DNA of 64,000 nucleotides, from the NCBI GenBank assembly GCA_903915625.1, contig CAIWTN010000059.1, positions 1 to 64,000 of the forward strand, given 5' to 3'. Under the pieces are notes generated by a model. That model did no database searches. It saw only the letters and a program-made list of their open reading frames with translations, and was not told the DNA's origin. Positions within the stretch are counted from its first letter, which is position 1, and the number at the start of each line of letters is the position of its first letter. Origin of the DNA: an uncultured Pseudomonadota bacterium (GTDB lineage Bacteria; Bdellovibrionota_B; Oligoflexia; Oligoflexales; CAIYRB01). Below are positions 8,507 to 17,291 of this stretch, in pieces. A program made the position numbers and the translations under genes.

Positions 8507-9034
8507 TTAGCCGGGCATGTAGCTGCGAGCAGTGCTTACATAATTCGCCGCAGACTCATGCAAGCCTTCGACTTCTTTATCAGTAAGGGTGCGGACTGCC
8601 CGTGCCGGCGAGCCCATAATCAGGGAACGTGGGGGAAATGTCTTACCCGAAGTGACCAGGGCGCCTGCGCCTACGAGCGATTCGCGGCCAATGACGGCGG
8701 CATCCAATATGATGGCCCCCATGCCGATTAGGCAAAAATCCTCGACAGTACAGGCATGTAGCAAGGCATTGTGACCAACAGTGACATCGTTGCCAATGAT
8801 GCAGGGGTAGCGGCCACTGGTGACATGTACCGTAGAATTATCTTGGATATTTGTTCGGGCACCGATTCTGATGTAATGCACATCGGCGCGAACTACGGTA
8901 TTGAACCAAATACTGCTGTCTTCGCCGATGACTAAATCGCCGATGAGTCTGGCACCGCTGGCAACGAAAACATTAGCGCCTAAGTCTGGCGTTTTGTCGC
9001 CGTAGGGTATGACTGTCGATTGCGGCATTTGCAT
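8507..9034 (-). CDS. Gamma-carbonic-anhydrase-like left-handed beta-helix protein
   Basis: The hexapeptide repeats (SGARLIGDLVIG, SSIWFNTVV, TNIQDNSTVH, IGNDVTVGHNALLHAC) define a left-handed beta helix of the YrdA/PaaY/gamma-CA group. The three zinc-binding histidines of that family can be placed at STVHVTS and VGHNALLHAC. The C-terminal part (GSPARAVRTLTDKEVEGL) is also typical. Such proteins are cytoplasmic trimers. Some hydrate CO2, while many have no proven activity. The start is chosen at 9034, four bases after GGAGAG; 9046 and 9028 are alternatives. It is divergent from the rhodanese gene, with almost no space between them. Confidence 0.85.
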   Translation of the reverse strand: MQMPQSTVIPYGDKTPDLGANVFVASGARLIGDLVIGEDSSIWFNTVVRADVHYIRIGARTNIQDNSTVHVTSGRYPCIIGNDVTVGHNALLHACTVEDFCLIGMGAIILDAAVIGRESLVGAGALVTSGKTFPPRSLIMGSPARAVRTLTDKEVEGLHESAANYVSTARSYMPG

Positions 9035-9083
9035 AGGGCTCTCCATCGTGACAACTCAAGTACTTGATGAACCGAAGGCAAGC

Positions 9084-9617
9084 ATGTTGGATCCACAAAC
9101 TCGCCTAGCCGATCTGCCAATTCACTACTTAGATATGGTCCTCGACGAGATCTTTAATGTACCTCCGCCGTGGTTGCAGCCAGAGGCAAAGCGCCCAGAG
9201 ACCATTGCAGACGTTGCTGCCATGATAGGGCAAGACCAGGGTACCGTCACCGCCAAGTTTAGGAGCATCATTGGGATGAGTGTAGGAATTGAGATCGCGC
9301 CTAAAAATCTTCAGGATCTGTTAGCGGCTAGCGCATCAGGAGATCCTACTCGCCCAGTTCTCGTCGATGTCCGCGAGCGGTGGGAGTACGATATTTGTCA
9401 CCTCGCTGACAGTATCTTGCTGACTGAGGCTAACTATCCCGCGCTCCTGCCGCAACTGCGGCTGGCTAAGAAAGTAGTCACCATATGTCACCACGGGGTG
9501 CGTTCTTTAAGTGCGGCGCTGTTCCTCCGCCAACAAGGAGTTGAGACAGCGACGAGTCTCGCCGGTGGCGTCGACCTCTGGGCGGTCGAAGTTGACACGG
9601 CGATGGCGCGTTACTGA
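9084..9617 (+). CDS. Rhodanese-like sulfurtransferase
   Basis: The C-terminal 100 residues form a single rhodanese domain: VLVDVRERWEYDICHL, then the active-site loop TICHHGVRSLSAALFL with the catalytic Cys, and SLAGGVDLWA at the end. Such proteins move sulfane sulfur via a Cys persulfide. About 75 residues precede the domain (LPIHYLDMVLDEIFNVPPPWL and following) and are unfamiliar. The start is uncertain: ATG 9084 has a GAAGG upstream, and GTG 9048 or a start at 9009 would overlap the divergent gene's leader. The sulfur acceptor is not known from context. Confidence 0.8.
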   Translation: MLDPQTRLADLPIHYLDMVLDEIFNVPPPWLQPEAKRPETIADVAAMIGQDQGTVTAKFRSIIGMSVGIEIAPKNLQDLLAASASGDPTRPVLVDVRERWEYDICHLADSILLTEANYPALLPQLRLAKKVVTICHHGVRSLSAALFLRQQGVETATSLAGGVDLWAVEVDTAMARY

Positions 9618-9628
9618 GAGCTGGTAGC

Positions 9629-11284
9629 CTAGTCGTCATCCTCGTCAGCATCTACTGCTGCCTCTGCAGCATGCACAACTTGTCCGATGTGAGCGAGGAT
9701 ATCTTGCGCTAGAACTGCGTGTTCGCCACGCTTATCGGCAGCTAGCCTTGCTGCCCAAGCAATCACAGTCTGCGCCCTGAGAACGGATAGTGTTGCACTT
9801 ACGCCAATCGCGCCATGTGCGGCGGCTGCACCTGCGAGTAAATCTCCAGATCCTGCGCGCGCGAGTGCTACGCCACCTTCAGTTAAGACAAAGGCCGGCA
9901 GTTTTTGGTCGCCGGTGACCACGATCGGTGTTGCGTGCTTATAAAGCATTGTCACTCCGATGCTTTCAGCGATCACCCGCGTATCTTTCAGTGCTGCATT
10001 GGTGAGAGGTGCTGGCGGCGGCGTTTTATTAAGCTGCTGCCATTCTCCTGGATGCGGAGTGAGTAACCAGCTCCGGCTATCGAGGTCGGCACCAGTGAGT
10101 AGAGGCAAGGCTCCATGTACGGCTCCGGCATCAAGGACCACCAGATTGTCGCCGGCACTGGTGAAGGCAGCCAACTCCGCGACTACGGCCGCAGTTAGCG
10201 GGCTAGTCATGCATCCTGGACCTATCACCACGGCGCGGACGCGACGTTCAGTCAGAAACTTTGCTAAAGCAAGTGAGTTTAGCTCTTCGCCAATAAATAA
10301 GTTTTCAAAGACTAACTCTCGCGGCACATCGCCGCGAAGGCTGGCCAGCGCTGACTCAGGCATTGCGACAGTGACCCATCCAGCACCGCAGCGCAAAGCA
10401 CTCATCGCAGCAAGTAGAGGGGCGCCAGTTTTGCCTGGGCTACCGCCGATGACCAAGACATGGCCACGGTCGTATTTATGCGCGCTACGCTTTAGATCTG
10501 CCCACGGATTCCGCAGGATAAGTTCGCGCCCGTCGGGGACTATAAAAGGTGGCGGTTCTTTTGCCGCGACGCTGCTGACGGCAGCAGAGGGGAAGCCGAT
10601 GTCTATGACCATCACTTCGCCGCAGGCGTCGCGCGCGGGTGCGATCACATGCGCGATTTTTTTGCCGCCAAAAGTGACCGTTAAGTCTGCTCTGAGCGGA
10701 ATCTGCTGCATCGCTCCGTTGTTGGCATCCAGGCCACTCGGAATATCGACCGCTATGGTGGTACGGTTGCCCAGTGTCGCCGCCTCGGCCAGAGCGGCAA
10801 AGATCAGACCTTTGGGATCCAGAGAGCGGCTGATGCCGAGACCCAAGACACCATCGACGATGATCGGCTCGGCCCTTTTAAAGCGTCCTAAGGCCCCGCG
10901 CCGATAATTTTCCACCGCGTAACCTGCAGCTCTGAGGCACTTTAACTGGGCATCTGCGAGTGGGCTTAGCTTAGCGTCAGTGGTCTCGCTCACCAAATAT
11001 GTGTGAACTTCGCAGCCAGCTTCCGCCAGCCAGCGCGCTGCAACTAGGGCGTCACCGCCGTTATTGCCAGGACCGGCAAGGACGATGATCGGTGTCCCAT
11101 CGGCTGCATCGACATCAAGGTCGAGTATTGCGTCGGCGACGCCGCGCCCGGCCATCTCCATCAAGACGCGACTTGGAATGCCGATACTTTCCGTGCTGCT
11201 GTGATCAACAGCGCGAGCAAAGTCAGCATCCCACACATAATCCCCGACGATATCTAGTTCGCGCTGATTCACCTGTTGACTCAT
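9629..11284 (-). CDS. nnr: Bifunctional NAD(P)HX epimerase/dehydratase
   Basis: The fused enzyme repairs hydrated NAD(P)H. The N-terminal YjeF_N epimerase domain covers residues about 15-235, with AGPGNNGGDALVAARWL and VDIPSGLDANNG. The C-terminal ribokinase-like dehydratase domain covers about 265-540, with GHVLVIGGSPGKTGAPLLA, LLTPHPGEWQ, VVTGDQ and ARAGSGDLLAGA. The total of 551 residues is slightly longer than E. coli Nnr, and the C-terminus ends in an acidic tail (VDADEDDD). Its start overlaps the stop of the upstream 99-residue gene by four bases. It is the last gene of a five-gene minus-strand unit that otherwise encodes envelope proteins and unknowns. Confidence 0.95.
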   Translation of the reverse strand: MSQQVNQRELDIVGDYVWDADFARAVDHSSTESIGIPSRVLMEMAGRGVADAILDLDVDAADGTPIIVLAGPGNNGGDALVAARWLAEAGCEVHTYLVSETTDAKLSPLADAQLKCLRAAGYAVENYRRGALGRFKRAEPIIVDGVLGLGISRSLDPKGLIFAALAEAATLGNRTTIAVDIPSGLDANNGAMQQIPLRADLTVTFGGKKIAHVIAPARDACGEVMVIDIGFPSAAVSSVAAKEPPPFIVPDGRELILRNPWADLKRSAHKYDRGHVLVIGGSPGKTGAPLLAAMSALRCGAGWVTVAMPESALASLRGDVPRELVFENLFIGEELNSLALAKFLTERRVRAVVIGPGCMTSPLTAAVVAELAAFTSAGDNLVVLDAGAVHGALPLLTGADLDSRSWLLTPHPGEWQQLNKTPPPAPLTNAALKDTRVIAESIGVTMLYKHATPIVVTGDQKLPAFVLTEGGVALARAGSGDLLAGAAAAHGAIGVSATLSVLRAQTVIAWAARLAADKRGEHAVLAQDILAHIGQVVHAAEAAVDADEDDD

Positions 11285-11580
11285 CCGATGATTTGCCCGC
11301 CAGCTTTCTCGATAATTTTGATGATTTTTTCCGTCACTTCGCCTTTGAAGGCGCGGTGTGTCAGCGCAATCTTCTCGCTGGATAACGTGTACTCTAGGCC
11401 TGCAGCGCCACTTTTTTCGCTGAAGCTGAGTACCGAAGTGCCTAGCTGCTTGATGGTCACGGTGAGGCTGCCGGGGCTAACGCTAAAATCAAGCATATCT
11501 GCCAGTTTGCGTTGTCCAAGTGCGTCTTTAATACTGCCTAACACTTTCTGCCTGTCGGTCTCAGCGAAGGAAATCCGCAT
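11281..11580 (-). CDS. Conserved-looking small protein, unknown
   Basis: This 99-residue soluble protein (MRISFAETDR...KAGGQIIG) has an alternating beta/charged pattern and no signal peptide. The start at 11580 is preferred over 11595 because GGTGAGGA lies eight bases upstream and the longer form would overlap the preceding gene. It sits between the 163-residue unknown and nnr, overlapping nnr by four bases, so the three are probably translated from one message. I cannot assign a family. Confidence 0.6.
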   Translation of the reverse strand: MRISFAETDRQKVLGSIKDALGQRKLADMLDFSVSPGSLTVTIKQLGTSVLSFSEKSGAAGLEYTLSSEKIALTHRAFKGEVTEKIIKIIEKAGGQIIG

Positions 11581-11584
11581 GTGT

Positions 11585-12076
11585 TCAGTCCTCACCAGAT
11601 GCGCCGATGCGCGTTGCCCGCGTTAAATGTTCGAACAATCTTTTAATAATCAGGTCGCTGCTCATAAGCAAGGTGTTATCTGTTTGCCATAGGACGGTAG
11701 CAAACGTGTCCGCTCTAGGGATAAAACGCATATGCCCATGCGATTGACGCTCGAAGCTTTGAACAGTGACCAGCTCCGCTTCCAAGACTTGATTACGCAA
11801 TACCACCGTCATCTGATGGCGTTCCAGAAGGAGCATGAATCCTCCTCCCGTCGCTTGCTCAGACGGAGCCACTGGTAACACACGCACATTGAGGCGAGCT
11901 CCACTGATTTCTGTCAGAGCCTCAGCGTAATCCTCCGCCAACAGTTTTAGATCCTCAACTGTTTCGTCTATACGACGAATGATCGCCGTTTTTACAGCCT
12001 GTGCGTCAGCGGGTTCCCAGCCTCCCTCGATCAGACGAGCCGTAGCAAGGTGTTTGAGCCATTCCCGATCGAGCAT
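11585..12076 (-). CDS. Unknown cytoplasmic protein of Nnr operon
   Basis: The 163-residue protein has an alpha-helical N-terminus (EWLKHLATARLIEGG) with many charged residues, then a beta-rich middle (ARLNVRVLPVAP, FMLLLERHQMTVVLRN). There is no signal peptide or recognisable catalytic motif. A GGGGAGG ribosome-binding site precedes the ATG at 12076. It follows the TPR/barrel gene by 24 bases and precedes the next small gene by four. It is probably real from its codon use and placement; function unknown. Confidence 0.62.
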   Translation of the reverse strand: MLDREWLKHLATARLIEGGWEPADAQAVKTAIIRRIDETVEDLKLLAEDYAEALTEISGARLNVRVLPVAPSEQATGGGFMLLLERHQMTVVLRNQVLEAELVTVQSFERQSHGHMRFIPRADTFATVLWQTDNTLLMSSDLIIKRLFEHLTRATRIGASGED

Positions 12077-12100
12077 CGTGTCGCCTCCCCGCTGTTGCGA

Positions 12101-13852
12101 TTAAAAGAGAAGATTGACGGCCGCCCAGAGATTCATTTCTTGAGTGTAAGTTGGTACCGACTGCTCAAACGCTGGCTTAGTCGCCTCGTCACGCACTTCC
12201 CACGACGTGGAACTCACAAGGGCCGAGACACCAAGAGACAGAAAGGGGAGCGGTGAGCCTTCCAGCGAGGCCTTACCGGTCACATTTTGGCCGTCCGCAC
12301 TGAGCTGGGCGTAATTTGGTACGTTGTGAAACAAATAATTATTCTGCAGCTGATATTTAGCGCCGGCACGAATTTTAAGGTTTAACGGCAGGAGCTGAGT
12401 CGCATTTAAATTTAGGCTGCTGATATTGTCTGGTCCGTCGAGAAACTCACCTTCGTTGAAGTAATTCAGTAATTGGTGCTCGAATTCTGTAACGAGCGTT
12501 AGTTTGGTCGCAACTTCCGAGCTTAGGCCGATGGTTCCGCCGCCGCCCTGCATAATTTGCTGGTCATTGACTTCAAAGAGATCGCGGTAAACGCCACTTA
12601 AGTAAACAGTACCAAATCCGTAGCGCCCACGCAGATCGGCAAAGCCCCGGTGATAGCCGAAGCTCTTTGATTTATCGAAGTCGCCGAACGCCATGTTGAT
12701 TTCGCCACCGATGTCGAACCATAAATTGCTGCCCAGCGGCAATTCTAGCCAAGGTTCTGCGCCTGCCTTGCCGTAAATCTCCGCTTTGGTTCCTAAGCGT
12801 GTACTGAGCTGGCGCGCCAGCATTTGGTCGCTGACGTCCGCCCAAACTGTCTGTTCGGTACCGGTTTGATCGCGGTGTTCGATGCCTAGATTGAGCTGTA
12901 AGCCGACAGCACCTTGGCGCTCTTTGGTCTGGCCTTGACCCTGCGTTTGACCTTGGCGAAACGGTAGGGTTACCTGCGGCCCACTTAATACATTAAAGGT
13001 GGCAATTTTGGCGTTGAACGTGTTGCGATCGTCGCCGCCGCGGCTGCTGGATTGTTGTTCGACCAAGTACTGCAAATTGGCGTTCTTTTGCACCGATTTG
13101 AAGCCTTGATAGTTGTTCACACTCACGAGGTCCGCGAGTGGTGTAGGCTCTGCTTCAGTTTTGACGCGTTTCTTGGGTGTCGCGATAGCGATTGTTTCTC
13201 GCTCCAACTCGCGCTCTTTTGCCAGTTCATGCTGCTGATGTAGTAGGCGAAGAGCTTGCACGTGTTTGAGATAAAGTGCGCGGCTCTTGGCCAGCTTATC
13301 GGGAAGTACGAGGGCTTTTTCAAGCATGTCTTCGGCAACGTCAAAGCGTCTGAGTTTGATCGCTGATATGCCGCCGTAGTAATTGGCAAGATCTGATAGT
13401 GAGTGGCCCGAAGGTACACGTTGAAAGCCACGCAATGCGAGGTCGTAGTTCTTTAGGCTGAAAAAGGCCCAGCCGTATTCGTAGCTGGTTTCAGGGTCTA
13501 ATTCGGCTAGTGCTACGCGCCCGAAGTAAGCCGCTGCTTCATTGTAGCGATCGAGTCGATAATAGATCTTAGCTGCCTGAACTAGGGCTGCGGTGTGATC
13601 TGGGTACCGCTGTATGATCGCATTGTAGCCGAATAGGGCATCGTTGTAGCGACCAAGCTCGTAAAAACGATTCGCTGTGTCGAGAGTCCCGCGTAAATTG
13701 AATGCTGGTGCAGGAGCTGGCTTGCGACGAGGTTTTGCCTGTGCGAGCACAGTTTCAGCGGCTGCCGGTTTTGCCGGCTGGACCATCAAGGACATAAGCG
13801 CCATCAGAGTCAGTAGTAACGGGCGCAGTGAGCGGTGGCGGCGGTGCTTCAT
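12101..13852 (-). CDS. Exported TPR protein with C-terminal beta-barrel
   Basis: The 583-residue protein has an Arg-rich signal peptide ending PAAAE (about residue 32). TPR-like repeats span about residues 55-215 (FYELGRYNDALFGYNAIIQ, IYYRLDRYNEAAAYFGRVA, YDLALRGFQRV, FDVAEDMLEKALV). The second half (about 290-583) alternates short beta strands and turns and ends NLWAAVNLLF. A terminal Phe is the usual Bam-recognised end of an outer-membrane barrel. It probably sits in the outer membrane with its TPRs in the periplasm. The gene begins one base into the stop of the upstream metallopeptidase gene (TGATG). Its partner could be that peptidase, which is inference. Confidence 0.75.
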   Translation of the reverse strand: MKHRRHRSLRPLLLTLMALMSLMVQPAKPAAAETVLAQAKPRRKPAPAPAFNLRGTLDTANRFYELGRYNDALFGYNAIIQRYPDHTAALVQAAKIYYRLDRYNEAAAYFGRVALAELDPETSYEYGWAFFSLKNYDLALRGFQRVPSGHSLSDLANYYGGISAIKLRRFDVAEDMLEKALVLPDKLAKSRALYLKHVQALRLLHQQHELAKERELERETIAIATPKKRVKTEAEPTPLADLVSVNNYQGFKSVQKNANLQYLVEQQSSSRGGDDRNTFNAKIATFNVLSGPQVTLPFRQGQTQGQGQTKERQGAVGLQLNLGIEHRDQTGTEQTVWADVSDQMLARQLSTRLGTKAEIYGKAGAEPWLELPLGSNLWFDIGGEINMAFGDFDKSKSFGYHRGFADLRGRYGFGTVYLSGVYRDLFEVNDQQIMQGGGGTIGLSSEVATKLTLVTEFEHQLLNYFNEGEFLDGPDNISSLNLNATQLLPLNLKIRAGAKYQLQNNYLFHNVPNYAQLSADGQNVTGKASLEGSPLPFLSLGVSALVSSTSWEVRDEATKPAFEQSVPTYTQEMNLWAAVNLLF

Positions 13853-15396
13853 CAGCAGTGGTCATCCTTTGCAAACGGTGGTGACTTTAATGCCGGTAGC
13901 TGAGTCAGGGCGACTTGGCATACGGCTTTTTTTATCGCGTCGGTGGTACCTACGGAGGTAGAGCTTGGCGCATTTGTCATCAAATAAGCAGAGCTGACCT
14001 CTGTGAGTGCTTGTGTCAGTGGTTCTAGAACAGTGAAGTCTTCAGAGTCTCCATCGGCATCTGGGCGCAACTTTGCGAGGCCCTGGGTCAGGGCGTCCAT
14101 GAACTTTAGAGTTAAGTCATAGCGCTGATTTGTCTCTTCGGTACTGCGCGGCGTTAGTGCAGGGTCTGCTACCAAAAGTTCGCCGAACACTAAATCTACA
14201 GCATGCGCAATCACCGCGCCGGCGGCGTGAATGTCGCCGAAATCCACTGAGTCTACTGAGCCTCTCGCGCCTGCAGTCGAACTTTGACGCCCTAAAAGCG
14301 CAAGCGCGCGCTCCGTTGTTAAGATTTTTTGGCTGCCGCTGCGAAATGTAGCGTTCAGAACATTGCGGTCGCGGCCAATATAGGGCAGGCCGGTGATGGA
14401 ACTGCCATCCGCACCACTCGAATAAAAACCTAGTAGGTCGGCGAAAGCCTCGGCCATCGCGCCCGCCGCTCTTGCTCGCTCACTGGAGTTGTTGCCAAAG
14501 GTTGATTCGGACAGAGCATCGCTAAAACCGTGGGCGACCGGGTTCCATGTAAGCCCGACACTAGTGAGAACCTGGCCGTGCCTAGTGTAGTCGATGTGGT
14601 GTCCGTACTCATGCCCGAGCACAAATGCCGATTCCCAGAAAAAGCCAGGCATTGCCTGAGCTTCATTTTTTCTCGCGGGAAATACGGTGATCATTTGCGC
14701 GTCAGGAAAATAAGCCAGGTTATCAGTCACGTAGCTACGCACCGTGCCACTTTTGGCACCGGTTGCGTCTTTGATCGGGAAATTTGCCGTGTCCGTGATG
14801 AATTCTGCCAAGATAGACAAGCGCACAGGCGCTGGTGCTGTAGCGGATGTCGCCGCAACAACACTGAGGTAACGCTCGCGTGCCTTTTGGATGTGATAAA
14901 GACTGGTTAGTGCCACTGCCTCGTAAGATAGACGTGGATAGGCAAAACGGTCTTTGCAGATGCGCAGGGCCCCACCTGAGCCCGATTCCTGCCAATACTT
15001 TTCACGGCCGCTTGCGTCAGCGCAAGCGCGAGACGCGCCGAGGCTATAATCGCAAGAACGCGAATACTGGTCGGCATAGGTGGTGCCGCTGATCGCTTGG
15101 TCACGGAGCGACTGCTCGCTGTTGGTATCGGCCAAAGTAGCCGCGATGGCGACGGTCTTTGGGCCCAGCCAAGCCCGGATTTCGCTGCCAGTAACCTGCT
15201 GTAGCCCTGGTCCTTTTTGACATTCAGCATCGGCTAAGGTGTAGCTGGCCGGTGGCGATAGCGAGAGTATCGGCTGCATCACCGGTGTTGGCATCGTTGT
15301 GTCGATCTGGCGCTGGCCTTGACCACAGGCTGCGGACAAGGCGATTACGCCTAGCCAACCGAGTTTAGTGCAGTCAGAACCTCGTCGCGGTGCCAT
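13852..15396 (-). CDS. Lipid-anchored zinc metallopeptidase-like protein
   Basis: The 514-residue protein opens with a lipoprotein signal ending LSAAC. Its core has FVLGHEYGHHIDYTRHG, a perfect HExxH zinc motif. Some 45 residues later comes AAGAMAEAFADLLGFYSSG, where the Glu fits the third zinc ligand of gluzincin-type peptidases. No catalytic family can be named with confidence. It would act at the periplasmic face or at the cell surface. It is the first gene of the operon that continues into the TPR/barrel protein, two unknowns and nnr, and it is divergent from rpoZ. Confidence 0.75.
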   Translation of the reverse strand: MAPRRGSDCTKLGWLGVIALSAACGQGQRQIDTTMPTPVMQPILSLSPPASYTLADAECQKGPGLQQVTGSEIRAWLGPKTVAIAATLADTNSEQSLRDQAISGTTYADQYSRSCDYSLGASRACADASGREKYWQESGSGGALRICKDRFAYPRLSYEAVALTSLYHIQKARERYLSVVAATSATAPAPVRLSILAEFITDTANFPIKDATGAKSGTVRSYVTDNLAYFPDAQMITVFPARKNEAQAMPGFFWESAFVLGHEYGHHIDYTRHGQVLTSVGLTWNPVAHGFSDALSESTFGNNSSERARAAGAMAEAFADLLGFYSSGADGSSITGLPYIGRDRNVLNATFRSGSQKILTTERALALLGRQSSTAGARGSVDSVDFGDIHAAGAVIAHAVDLVFGELLVADPALTPRSTEETNQRYDLTLKFMDALTQGLAKLRPDADGDSEDFTVLEPLTQALTEVSSAYLMTNAPSSTSVGTTDAIKKAVCQVALTQLPALKSPPFAKDDHC

Positions 15397-15545
15397 TCAT
15401 TCGCTCCAGATATTTACTTGAATCCCCGGTCGTTTGCGGTTACTGTCGTGGCTCCGAGGGCTTAAGCATAGCATGGCGGCATGCTACATGCTTCCAGCTT
15501 TAACGCCAACCATAAGCTTCCACCGCAGCATCGAGGCACTGATCT

Positions 15546-15806
15546 ATGGCTAGGGTATCTATTGAAGACTGTTTGGACGTACTAGAAAACCGCTTTGCCT
15601 TGGTTACCGTCGCGGCAACCCGCACGCGTCAGTTGATGGCCGGTGACGAGCCGTTGATCAAATCAAAAAATAAACTCGCCGTCACCGCTCTGCGTGAAAT
15701 CGCGGAAGGCCTGATTACGGCTCATATTCCAGAAGAGTTGGGTGAAGTCACCCGGGCCAAGTTGAAGCCGGAAGCCAAGAAAATCGGCTCAGCAGCTAAT
15801 ACTTGA
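15546..15806 (+). CDS. rpoZ: RNA polymerase omega subunit
   Basis: Omega helps fold and assemble the beta-prime subunit. The 86-residue protein begins MARVSIEDCLDVLENRFALV and continues AATRTRQLMAG...NKLAVTALREIAEGLI, the conserved core of the family. Length is normal. It is a single-gene unit with a hairpin after the stop. It lacks the usual gmk/spoT neighbours in this window. Confidence 0.95.
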   Translation: MARVSIEDCLDVLENRFALVTVAATRTRQLMAGDEPLIKSKNKLAVTALREIAEGLITAHIPEELGEVTRAKLKPEAKKIGSAANT

Positions 15807-15855
15807 GCTAAATTGCTGTCCTTGAACCAGAGCCTGGTCGCTTTCGCAAGTGACC

Positions 15856-15876
15856 AACCTAACGTGCTAGGTTTTA
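15856..15876 (+). terminator. Candidate terminator after rpoZ
   Basis: AACCTA-N6-TAGGTT is followed by TT and a short AT-rich tail. It lies between rpoZ and the stop of the convergent gene and may serve both strands. The stem is short, so confidence is modest. Confidence 0.4.
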
Positions 15877-16236
15877 CTTGGCTGCGATGTTGCAGCGACC
15901 CAGTACGTAGGTGCTCAGGCACAGGTCTACCACTTCATCCCTGCGAATCAGGCTGCTATCAAACCAAGGTTGCATCCTGAGTTGATCATACACAGCATTG
16001 CCATAAATCTGATCTAGTGCCTCCGCCAGTATCTCGCGGAAGTGGACATAGTCCCAGGATGGCAAATCCAGCCCCTGTTGACCAGATTGGTAGTCTTCGG
16101 CCAATTGGACGAAGTCGCAATCCACGTTTAACCTCAGGAACCCCTCGACGATCCGGTCGATGCGCGCACCGTGCTTGGCCAGGAATACCTTTCGGGCTTT
16201 TCTCTTGTAGTTTGATAAATTTGTGACGGTACCCAT
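15874..16236 (-). CDS. Unknown 120-residue protein
   Basis: The N-terminus is basic (NLSNYKRKARKVFLAKHG). An acidic, aromatic helical body follows (DFVQLAEDYQSG, FREILAEALDQIYGNAVYDQL), ending in a hydrophobic stretch with two Cys (VDLCLSTYVLGRCN). There is no signal peptide. It converges on rpoZ and is divergent from the two small paralogous genes. Not recognised; coding status rests on length, start context and composition. Confidence 0.55.
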   Translation of the reverse strand: MGTVTNLSNYKRKARKVFLAKHGARIDRIVEGFLRLNVDCDFVQLAEDYQSGQQGLDLPSWDYVHFREILAEALDQIYGNAVYDQLRMQPWFDSSLIRRDEVVDLCLSTYVLGRCNIAAK

Positions 16237-16478
16237 AGACGCCTCTTACTAAATCAGCGGGCTGCAGTCCTTTGTGCAACCTCCCCACTATATTCACCCT
16301 TTCGGCACTACTTGATAAAACTTGAGGGTTTTTTCGCTGTGAGCTGTGTGACAGGGCTATTTTTGCCGGGTGAGTGGTGAAATTTATTCCTAATATCAAT
16401 GGGTTGTATCAATCCCCCGCAATTGCTAGAATTATCGTATCCCGCCAGTCTTCCGTTGCGTCAGCCCTTGAGGTCACC

Positions 16479-16856
16479 ATGTCCATCCGTATCGGAGATG
16501 CCGTCTTTCTGCGGTCCGGCCTACCGGCTGCGGTGAAGGATCGTGACCCGGCGACCGGTCAGTTGGTGCTACAGAGTGAGCCCAAGGTGGTTCGTGAGCA
16601 GATGCGGCACGGCTACATCAACGGCATGAGTCAGGAGACGCGCAGTAGTCTTTACGACATTTTAGATCGGATCAAAGAGAAGACCGAGGACCCGCGTGAG
16701 CGGGTGACCGAGATGCAACTAAAACTGAATGAGCTTGACCAAGATCCGCACAATCGTGATCTATCGCGCTACCTGCGCGCCGAAATGCTGCACCTTATGA
16801 ACACCTTCAACATCAAGCCTCGCGAATTTAAGCTCGAAGAATTTAACGTTCGTTAA
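16479..16856 (+). CDS. Small coiled-coil protein, first of a paralogous pair
   Basis: From the ATG at 16479 the protein has 125 residues. The N-terminal 45 residues look like a small beta-barrel (MSIRIGDAVFLRSGLPAAV, LVLQSEPKVV). The rest is helical: SLYDILDRIKEKTEDPRERV, EMQLKLNELDQDPHN, LSRYLRAEMLHLMN. The next gene encodes the same layout (NEILDQIYQKDNDTDRINDIQ, IDRLKTDPTSHN, VQYLRNQQSYLV), so the two arose by duplication. They are 17 bases apart with a ribosome-binding site between. There is no signal peptide. Function unknown; heterodimer formation is plausible. Confidence 0.7.
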   Translation: MSIRIGDAVFLRSGLPAAVKDRDPATGQLVLQSEPKVVREQMRHGYINGMSQETRSSLYDILDRIKEKTEDPRERVTEMQLKLNELDQDPHNRDLSRYLRAEMLHLMNTFNIKPREFKLEEFNVR

Positions 16857-16873
16857 CCAAGGAGAGGTCCATC

Positions 16874-17257
16874 ATGGCACACATTGGCGATCTAGTTCCT
16901 AAGTCCGGGATCTACACGGAGCCCGGCGTGGTCATGGAGAAGAAGGATGATGGTAACGTTGTCGTCAGCACGGAGCCGCTGGCCGTCAATAAGTATCATC
17001 GCTACACTAACACCACTGGCCTAAGTGAGCCTGAGAAGCTGCAGTTCAATGAGATCCTCGATCAAATCTATCAAAAAGACAACGATACGGATCGGATCAA
17101 CGATATCCAGACCGAGATCGACCGACTGAAGACTGATCCAACCAGTCATAATATCGTTCAGTACCTGCGCAACCAGCAGTCTTATTTAGTGCGTCAGGCG
17201 CGCAAGTTGCCGCCAACGTATCAAGCAGACGAATCGAGTATCATCAAATCTACGTAA
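16874..17257 (+). CDS. Small coiled-coil protein, second of a paralogous pair
   Basis: The 127-residue protein begins with MAHIGDLVPKSGIYTEPGVV, matching in position the barrel-like N-terminus of its neighbour. The helical half repeats the neighbour's ILDxI...DP...YLR spacing. The ATG follows AAGGAGAGG. It is probably co-transcribed with the gene before it. A CGGC-T6-GCCG hairpin and a T-rich stretch follow the stop and meet the convergent TPR gene. Not assigned to a known family. Confidence 0.7.
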   Translation: MAHIGDLVPKSGIYTEPGVVMEKKDDGNVVVSTEPLAVNKYHRYTNTTGLSEPEKLQFNEILDQIYQKDNDTDRINDIQTEIDRLKTDPTSHNIVQYLRNQQSYLVRQARKLPPTYQADESSIIKST

Positions 17258-17291
17258 TCTTTTGGTTGCGGCTTTTTTGCCGGAATTAAGA

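Noticed and set aside
9960..10907. 315-residue open frame antisense to nnr
   Set aside because: It lies entirely on the opposite strand of a well-identified enzyme gene, has no ribosome-binding site or motif, and reflects codon bias of nnr.
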